DNA from: Phaffia rhodozyma
Lineage: Eukaryota > Basidiomycota > Tremellomycetes > Cystofilobasidiales > Mrakiaceae
Direction: 5' to 3'
Length of the DNA stretch: 64,000 nucleotides
NCBI GenBank assembly: GCA_014706385.1
Contig: JACGZH010000009.1
Coordinates: 434,001-498,000 of the forward strand
Below the pieces are notes generated by a model. The model was not told where the DNA came from, ran no database searches, and worked only from the letters and a program-made list of their open reading frames with translations. This document shows, piece after piece, positions 57,492-64,000 of this stretch. Each line of letters starts with the position of its first letter. Positions within the stretch are counted from its first letter, which is position 1. Made by a program: the position numbers and the translations under genes.

Positions 57492-59079
57492 TTAGACACA
57501 CTCTCCATTGGACAAGGAGAACCCGCTCAGGCATGAGTAGACTGCAATAACCGATTAAACTCAAGTAAACAAACGAAGACGGATGTCGTATTTCTTTCTT
57601 TATTGACTTCTCCTAATCTGGACTTACCTTTGCATTTTCCTTGTTCGCATCCGACTGATTTGGCGTGGGGAATAGCGGTCGTGCACTAGTGAGATTGGAA
57701 GCGTAGCCAGCAAACTTGAGCCGTTAATTCTGTCGGCATCTAGAATGAATCAATAAAATACATACATCCTGTCCTTGTCCCATGGACACGCAACCTCCAC
57801 ATGACTCAAGTCTAGGCGAGAAGAAAGACGTAAGCAATCAAGAAGATGAGCAAATAGTGATGACTATAGCATGCGAAGGACAAAACTCACTCGGCCTGAA
57901 TGTCGAGGCATTCGTATGCGTCTTTAGACGCTCCAGCGATGGGGCACGAAGTCAGGTGGTCTAAAGTAGGTGAAGAAAATGCAGTTCGTTGTCAATATCT
58001 ATCAATGCGGTGCTTATCAATCGTATACGAGACACAAAGACATACTAGGGCAAAGTTCATCATTCTTTTCACCGGCAGCAGTCTTTGGGCATCATAGAAG
58101 CAGGAATAGGTATGTCAGAGTCTTTAGTTTACAGACCCATCAGACAAAGCTAAATGACATTCAACACTTACTGGAGAGAAAGCCCGGGCCCATCGACTCG
58201 TCTTGGGGACACAGCAGGATGTTTCCCGATGCCATGAGTGGGTATCAGCACAAGTTGGTTTTCCGCCGCAAGACGGGGTATCAGGAGACCGAGGAGAGCA
58301 GCTGATATGAGGTGTTTGAGTCTACATAAGTGTCTGTACCGATAGAACTGAGATCGATAGTTTGATTAAATTAAATTTAAAAAACCAACACTTTGATGCC
58401 ATTCCATGATCGCCAGGTCCATCCGAAACTAAGCAGGTCAAACATGAATGCAGAACTGGTGAGCATCCTGAAGCGTATGAGACGGAGTAATAAAGAGAAA
58501 TACGTACGGGCAAAGATGATTCCTTCTGTCAGGCGGAGGTGCGACAGAAGAAGGAACGGTTATGGGGACACATCTGTTTTTACTTCCACAGGCGCTGGTA
58601 GTCAATGAAAGCAAGAGTCAAACATGAACAAGAGATTGATCAGGATCAAGAATGCTTGCTCAGAGGATGGATTATGCTTACTCTCCACCTCCCCACCCTA
58701 TTCAGTTGAATGTGATGAGATATAATGAGTCAAGCTAGTCCTTGGAAGAGGTAGAGGAATAAAATGATGAACTCACACCAATTGTTATCGCCACAGTTCT
58801 GACCAGAAGGCGGAGTATATGGCGTGCAGCGTCTGTAGAGTAGAGAACAGGGCGCAAGAGACAGATAAACGCCAAAATAAGAAGCTAGCCGGCTTGATCA
58901 TGTATATGTTACAGCAACTAAACTCACTTGAAGGAAGCATCGTTCCAAAAACCTTCTCCGCAGATACCGCCGCCATAGTATGTACCCCAATTTCCATTGT
59001 TATTCCAAGTGGCCAAAGCGGGCGTGATAGCCGACAGGACGAGCGTCAGGTTGATAAATGTTGAAGTCAATGAAAGCAT
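57492..59079 (-). CDS. PriA-like Cys-rich secreted protein
   Basis: Eleven minus-strand exons (59079-58928, 58832-58777, 58697-58682, 58594-58508, 58427-58391, 58321-58172, 58044-58029, 57960-57891, 57811-57766, 57685-57628, 57541-57492) give 245 residues. A signal peptide (LTLVLSAITPALA) starts at 59079 and is followed by WNNNGNWGTYYGGGICGEGF. The C-terminal ~75 residues are the basidiomycete PriA-type unit: LTSCPIAGASKDAYECLD, then ELESCGGCVSMGQGQDC, SVGCEQGKCKVYSCLSGF and a final NGECV. The middle is Cys-rich with CSPRSPDTPSCGGKPTCAD and SCCVPKTS. No function is known for the family, first described as a fruiting-body gene in Lentinula. Secretion is clear; the 16-base exon 58044-58029 is the weakest join, needed only to keep phase. 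Confidence 0.82.
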
Positions 59080-59901
59080 GACGAAGATGAAGGTGATGGT
59101 GAAGGTTCAGAAAAAGAGTTTGTAATGAACGAGAGCAAAGAGTGTCTTCTTAAGGAGTGTGGTCGGATGAATTCTGTGAGAGAGTGGTCAAAAGAGAAAG
59201 CAAAGCGCGAGAAGGAGAGCGAAAGGCACGATGAGAAGCACGAGAACAAGCGAAAAAGCGAAAAAGCGGAGGAGGTTTGATGAAGAAAAAGGTAAAAAGA
59301 AACCGAACGCATCCCATCAACTCTGTCCTTTATACGATCAAACGAGGACCTAGGAAGAAGGAAAACGAGAACCGAAACGGGCAAGGTTCGATCTCAGCCT
59401 GATCATTCCCGAGACTTGATGAGACTTGTTGATCCGAAGAAAGGTTGCTCGTCCAACTGACGACGAGCAATAATATGATGAAAGGGACGATGGTAAGAAA
59501 GAAGGGGTAGATTATGAGTTACAGATTTCACTTCTTTAGTCTTCTTGGCAGGAAATCAGTAATGTTAGTTTTATATCTTTGTCATTAAGCTGCCTGAAAC
59601 AAATACATAATGAATCAAGAGAACAACGTCAAGTGGGTTAGTAAACAGAAAGAACGAAGAAAAGAGACAACGAGCTGAACAGGGAAGCGACGATGAGGTA
59701 GACAAAAGAAATAAAACAGACTAGTCCATTATTGTAACTGCTGTCGGACTCCTCCGACGTCATCCACATTCTCACCTGCCCCTTTCTCTCATCCGACCAT
59801 TCAATCATTCGCCTCCAGCAATCCAGTTGTTTTCTATTCTCAGATCTTTCAGTCCTTCTCTAATATTTTTCTCCTGCCTTGTAGATCATCCACATTATCT
59901 A
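59080..59901. other. Intergenic, divergent promoter
   Basis: About 820 bases between the PriA-like gene (-) and the NTF2-like gene (+). Repeated GAGAA/GCGAAAAAGC motifs near 59200-59280; a CT-rich leader at 59760-59880. No gene seen. Confidence 0.45.
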
Positions 59902-61029
59902 ATGCAAGGTGAGAAATTCAAGTATGAGTTGAGGTGTGCTCTCGGAACTAATGAACCATCTCTGTCTCATCTTCGGAACCCGTTGCCCGGTTGATTTTCT
60001 CTCTTTCCCACCGTTCTTCGTCCTTCGCCGTCACCGTCTCAGACCCTGCCGAAGATTTGCCGGATCTCATCCATGCGCTCACCCATTCATCCTCCCCTAC
60101 GCGTCAACAGAATTCCATCCGGTCAGTCTTTACGCCCGACGCGTCGTTTAATCATCCGCTTTGCCGGGTCAAGAGTGGGCACAACTCGAGGGATTTGATA
60201 ATCGGAGTTTACGGCTGGTATCGAATCCTCAGTCCGTTCATCAAGGCCGATGTCGGGAATGTCGGTTTGTGTCTCTCCGTTGTTTACTCTTCAATTTAGC
60301 CATGACTTCTCACAACAGCGACTGACCATAGACTCATTGCCCCTTAGTGTGGGACAAACCGTCGGGCACAGCCTATGTCGAACTCACTCAAGTATTCCAT
60401 GTGTTTGTGTTTCCCTGGAAGCCCGCGCCAGCCAGGTGAAGACCGTTTCCTTTTGTCGATCAGCTCCTGCATTCGTAGGAATATATTTGCTCAACAGAGA
60501 GACCCCTTCACAGCCTAGTCGTTCGTCTTACACTAGAGCAAGGAATCACATCAGAGACTTCCAAATTATATTATATTTCGTCTCAGACTGATTTCTACCA
60601 GCCAGAGGTTTGTGGCGATTTCGTTCTGTTCATTTGGTCACCCTTGCCAAATGAAAATAAAAATAGAAGAAAATTAAAAAGAAGAAAGGGGACTAGAAAT
60701 AGAATCTGACCTGACGCGCTCTTTCGTCTAATTATCATTCTCAGGGCATTACCAACCTTATTCTTCCCTTCCTCACACCCTTGGTATTATTTTTCAAATT
60801 GATCGCGTCGGCAGTGTCCGTCCTGTCCTATGTTATGTTCCGATCGACGTTCGGCTGGTGGGATCCCGCTCTGGAAGCCCGAGGAAAGGCTGATAAGAAG
60901 GCGGAAATCAATGGTGTCCTCAGAGGGGTGAGCAGAGGAGATCGCTTCTGGCTTGGGCTTGGTAAGCATGGGATGGCAGGCTGGGACAAAAATAAGATCG
61001 AGCTCCAGCCGGATTTTGGGCATGCCTGA
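59902..61029 (+). CDS. SigF-like NTF2-like membrane protein
   Basis: Exons 59902-59908, 60043-60264, 60348-60435, 60514-60607 and 60745-61029 give 231 residues. The protein starts MQDPAEDLPDLIHALTHSSS, then SVFTPDASFNHPLCRVKSG, LIIGVYGWYRILSPFIKAD, YVELTQVFHVFVFPWKPAP and YYISSQTDFYQPE, the strand-helix order of an NTF2-like fold annotated as SigF-like in fungi. A C-terminal membrane segment (LILPFLTPLVLFFKLIASAV) and a hydrophilic tail follow. No activity is known. The first coding exon is only 7 bases (ATGCAAG), but it restores the conserved DPAEDLPD start in phase. A gtgagc at 60932 could be a further donor, which would change only the tail. Confidence 0.78.
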
Positions 61030-61139
61030 TGAAGGCTGACTATGTAACCATGGTCGTGAAAGGATGTACATGTTTGTCTAATGATTTCTTTGTCTGTTCG
61101 CGCCTCTGTCTATGAACAACAGAGCCGTCATTCGAGTCC

Positions 61140-61454
61140 TTCTTTAGTTTATCCGCAATGACCGACAGCAAATCGAACCGACCAAACCAGGTTCCTGCAA
61201 AGAAGGAGCAATTAACATCAGCAGCTGAGAAAACCCAAAGAAGTTGGGGTGATGAGAGCAATTTCCCATATCACAACACTCATCAGTAGTGCTGGTATCT
61301 GACATAGCTGCCGCTAGTGCGATAGCCACTGAGGTTGAGGCTGGCACATACCAACCCCATGACTTATGGAGATGTGGTGGTTCGTGGTCTGAGGGCACCC
61401 AAGTCCAAAAGGGCCATATATCAACCACCGTCGGTTGAGGTCACTCTCACCATG
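61140..61454 (-). repeat. Dispersed repeat, copy B
   Basis: Read on the minus strand it starts CATGGTGAGAGTGACC at 61454. 61290-61454 matches copy A at 26875-27036 (about 106 bases identical), and 61140-61290 resembles copy C near 63360-63515. A single frame is open through most of it (WPFWTWVPSDHEPPHLHKSW near the start). An internal CCTTCTTTGCAG resembles an intron acceptor. Confidence 0.8.
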
Positions 61455-61989
61455 ATTTTTGTTTTAAATGTCGCCTCGAAATGTTCGATGTGCATGGTGA
61501 CGTAAGCAGGTGCGTTTTGTCTGTGCTCGTGTCCTTCTCGATCTTGACTTTGTTGTCTTCTTCAATCCTTTCTCTTTCTCGCATCATCCCGAGAGAGACA
61601 GAAGTAGGGAAGGAATCAGAAGCCAAAAACAATGACATCCATTCCGTCCATCATTCAAGAAAGAATTGGGTCCTCTATCAAGATCGCCCAGTCAAAAGCC
61701 CACCAGTCAGTGATCATGGTTCGCCCTATCTAACTTAACGTCAATCTGACCACTCCACGTTCCTCTTTTCGTCCTTGTTCTTTTCTGGATTGCTTTAATA
61801 TTACAGAGCAGAAAGAAGCATTTGGGTACCTACTAAGGAGAGAGGAGTTGGATTTGGAAAGACTTACCCTGTCTCGGCCGTTCGTTCCTTTGCCTTTTCT
61901 GAGTACATTTGTTCCTGCATCAGGTCCGAGCTGATAGAAGGGACGTCTTCTCTTCTTTGGCTCATCAATTTCGATGGATCGGTTGGTGA

Positions 61990-62856
61990 ATGCAGACGGC
62001 GCTCGTATTGTTCCTCATTTTGTCTTTTGTCCCGATAATCACTTTCTTGTAAGTGTGTCCAATAAGTCCTTCGTGTTTCGTTCCTCAAGTTCATCGTCGA
62101 CAAAGCCGATGATCACAATGATGAAGAACTACCAATTTGATCTGATTTGATTTCTTGTACATCCTCTCCCTGTGTCGATGTATAGATCATTCGTGGCAAC
62201 CATAGCGATGACAGTGATTGTAGGATCGATGATGATCGTCTCTTCAGTCGTGCTGGGTTCGATTTTCGTAGGATGTAAGTCTCTTCCCTCTTTGACAGGA
62301 AAATACTTCGAGGATGTTTTGAGAAACTAAACCTGATCTGATGACTGGTCCATCATGATATTGTACCTTGCGCCACCCAGCTCTTTTTTTCGTTCCGACA
62401 ATTTTATTTATGATGACCTTGACGGGCCTGGTGATGTCGTCTTTGATCTTCACATTCGCTTCATATAGGCTCTACGTTCATCTCCAGTCGTTCGTTTCAT
62501 GCCCTCTCTATATGCGTGGCATCCTCTCGCCTGAAAGAACAGAAAAACATTTGCTTACATTTTATGGTTTGAACTTTCTCGCCACGCATGTGCATTAAGA
62601 TCACTCACGATCCCAGAAGCACTATCTGCTCTCCAGGCGGACCTGGCTTCTCTGCTCTCTAATGAAATTGCTCTCTTCCAAGCCGCTCGACCGATCCGGT
62701 CTTCGAACCGGGACACCTTACCGACGAACCCTGCTACTGCGTTCAAACAAGAAGAAGAAGAACTTGACGGATTCTTGCAGCGCGCTGCAGAGAATCCGTC
62801 GGAGAAGGAGGAAAAAGTTGGGGAATTTTTGAGTGAGGCTCGGCAGGAGACTTGAC
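61990..62856 (+). CDS. Small multi-span membrane protein, possibly promethin/LDO-like
   Basis: Exons 61990-62048, 62186-62274, 62381 to about 62480 and about 62617 to 62856 give a protein of roughly 170 residues. The first half is almost wholly hydrophobic: LVLFLILSFVPIITFLSF, VIVGSMMIVSSVVLGSIFVG and FFVPTILFMMTLTGLVMSSL. The second half is cytosolic-type and charged (LQADLASLLSNEIALFQAA, FKQEEEELDGFLQRA, ending SEARQET). The short tandem spans with a soluble tail recall promethin/LDAF1 and yeast LDO proteins of the lipid-droplet/seipin site; this is a resemblance in shape only. The first two junctions are in phase. The third (donor near 62480, acceptor 62616 or 62636) is not settled, and the true start may lie in an exon upstream of 61990. 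Confidence 0.5.
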
Positions 62857-63209
62857 CGACGTTTGTCTCCGTTGAATCCTTCTTATATCTGGTCTTACTT
62901 CGGAAGATTTAGATTCTGATCTATAGTGTCGGCTATGCCTTCTTTCTTCTATGAATGTCTGGTTTATCTTAATCTACAACACTCGGTATATTCGAGCTAG
63001 CGAATTCGACTCAGAAAGAACAAAATCTATCAAACCAAGTGTTCAAGTGTGCGTCGAGCTAAGCCTATATACATTAGAGATTGAGAACGATCGCAAGAGC
63101 GTTGGTCGACCCGGCTACACTGAAATTCATGTTGTATAACTGACACCGGATGTCTGGGTGAATACCGCTGAGATTAGCTACACTTGGCTCGATCAAGCAT
63201 ATATTCTCT

Positions 63210-63262
63210 GTCTCTTTGTCTTTGTCTCTTTGTCTCTTTGTCTCTTTGTTTCTTCGTCTTGG
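63210..63262 (+). repeat. CTCTTTGT tandem repeat
   Basis: About six imperfect units of an 8-base CTCTTTGT / 6-base TTTGTC motif. Confidence 0.8.
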
Positions 63263-63359
63263 TCTTTGTCTGTATTTTTGTCTTTATATTTCTCTGTCAT
63301 GCTATACCTCTGTAATTCATGTCTTTGTCTGTGGACGGTAAAGCCTTTACCAGGTCGTT

Positions 63360-63515
63360 CACCATGACCGACGGCCAGCCGAACCGATCAAAGGGGATTT
63401 CATGCAAAGAAGCAGACATCAATCCCAACAGCTTATGAGACACAACGAACTCGAGATGATTTGAGCGCTCTTCCATATCAGAACACCCCTTCATATGAGA
63501 ACACTTATCAGTTGC
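63360..63515 (-). repeat. Dispersed repeat, copy C (diverged)
   Basis: Resembles 61140-61290 at roughly 65-70 percent by eye, in the same orientation, including the shared strings GCTTCTTTGCA/CCTTCTTTGCA, GGTTCG and GTCGGTCAT. It lacks the part shared by copies A and B. Confidence 0.6.
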
Positions 63516-64000
63516 CTTGAGGAATGCCGCTCCTCTTGTGTTCGATATGAAGCGTAAGAGGACGGCTCAGGCCTCAGTCAATATGTTCTCAGCTGCGCAA
63601 CTGTAGACTCGATTGGGCCGACAAAGGATTAACGGTGAGTATGAGCTGAAACCGATCTTTACCGTCCGTGACATCAGAGGGTCCGACGAGTCAGCGCGGA
63701 TCTTCACCCTTTGGTGTCACAAATGGTTAAGATCATTTTCGGCTCCATACACCCCGTCGAACATTTGCCAACCCGATCGAGTCTGCAGTTGCTCGGCTAG
63801 GAAAGATAACATTCGACGCATCCGGATTGATGAATTTGCACGTATTGGCACTGTGCACAGATGGAGCTCCTATCCCAGATCTGTCGTCGATAATGCGCCT
63901 GTACTTCCGGACCAAGGCTGGCATCTCCCTTGTCAGTAGGACGTCCACGCACCTTCCTGGCCTTCGGCGACGGCGCCTTCTCGTCGACTTCTCGTGGGCA

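Larger units (their letters stand above)
62857..64000. other. Gene-poor window end
   Basis: No gene I can support. It holds a (CTCTTTGT)n tract and repeat copy C. The last 300 bases have an open minus-strand frame (63948-63733) without family resemblance; the window may cut a gene here. Confidence 0.4.

Noticed and set aside
61730..62103. Minus-strand two-exon ORF (62103-61868 plus 61784-61730), 96 residues, highly charged, in phase with a stop
   Set aside because: It overlaps the first exon of the membrane-protein gene and has no family resemblance. It is a genuine alternative, but unsupported without strand-specific RNA data.
63733..63948. Open minus-strand frame at the window end
   Set aside because: No family resemblance, no clear start or splice partner, and the window ends close by; may be part of a gene outside.
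1..64000. Biosynthetic cluster, CRISPR array, prophage, rRNA
   Set aside because: None seen. Gene content is unrelated housekeeping genes on both strands with introns throughout.

Overview
This window is nuclear DNA from an intron-rich fungus, most likely a basidiomycete yeast. Almost every gene is cut by short introns (mostly 50-150 bases) with GTRNGT-type donors and YAG acceptors, promoters are CT-rich, and the proteins are fungal: Rot1, Yos9 with a C-terminal RDEL, Lcp5, Tsr4, Mtr10, centrin, and a PriA-like Cys-rich secreted protein of a kind typical of basidiomycetes. GC content is moderate. Genus is not determinable; Tremellomycetes (for example Cystofilobasidiales) is only a guess. All splice models below were built by hand from splice sites and reading phase. 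For most genes the summed exon length is a multiple of three and the stitched protein matches its family across the junctions.

Layout. 0.2-0.7 kb: small Cys-rich RLRGGC protein (+). 1.2-2.7 kb: ROT1 (+). 3.4-6.6 kb: CTD-interacting-domain RNA-processing factor (+). 6.8-9.1 kb: YOS9/OS-9 (-). 9.3-11.5 kb: Pex24/28/29/30-type peroxin (+), divergent from YOS9. 11.7-13.0 kb: LCP5/neuroguidin (-). 13.0-15.4 kb: gene-poor stretch with a duplicated ~100-base element flanked by self-complementary arms. 15.4-20.2 kb: large acidic low-complexity protein (+). 20.7-23.6 kb: LIM-domain protein (+). 24.4-26.4 kb: TSR4/PDCD2 (-). 26.4-28.6 kb: gene-poor, with a decayed repeat and a strong hairpin. 28.6-29.6 kb: ribosomal protein eS30 (+). 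30.1-31.4 kb: probable proteasome assembly chaperone 1 (+). 31.7-36.6 kb: CTK1/CDK12-type CTD kinase (-). 38.3-39.8 kb: mitochondrial succinyl-CoA ligase alpha (+). 41.9-44.6 kb: amino-acid permease (+). 46.2-47.5 kb: NAC beta (-). 48.0-51.6 kb: RING E3-like protein (+). 51.8-55.6 kb: MTR10/transportin-3 (-). 56.0-56.9 kb: centrin (-). 57.5-59.1 kb: PriA-like secreted protein (-). 59.9-61.0 kb: SigF/NTF2-like membrane protein (+). 62.0-62.9 kb: small multi-span membrane protein (+). The last kilobase holds repeats and no gene I can support.

The genes form no pathway cluster; this is an ordinary housekeeping region. Loose themes are ER folding and quality control (ROT1, YOS9), RNA polymerase II CTD biology (CID protein, CTK1), ribosome biogenesis and translation (LCP5, TSR4, eS30, NAC beta), nuclear import (MTR10) and the spindle pole (centrin).

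The most unusual item is the duplicated element at 13.1 and 13.5 kb. Its ~100-base core is almost identical in both copies, but each copy is enclosed by a different pair of perfectly or nearly complementary arms, the pattern of a conserved helix. The second is a repeat family (26.9, 61.3 and 63.4 kb) whose copies keep an aligned open reading frame. I saw no CRISPR array, rRNA, confident tRNA or intact transposon.
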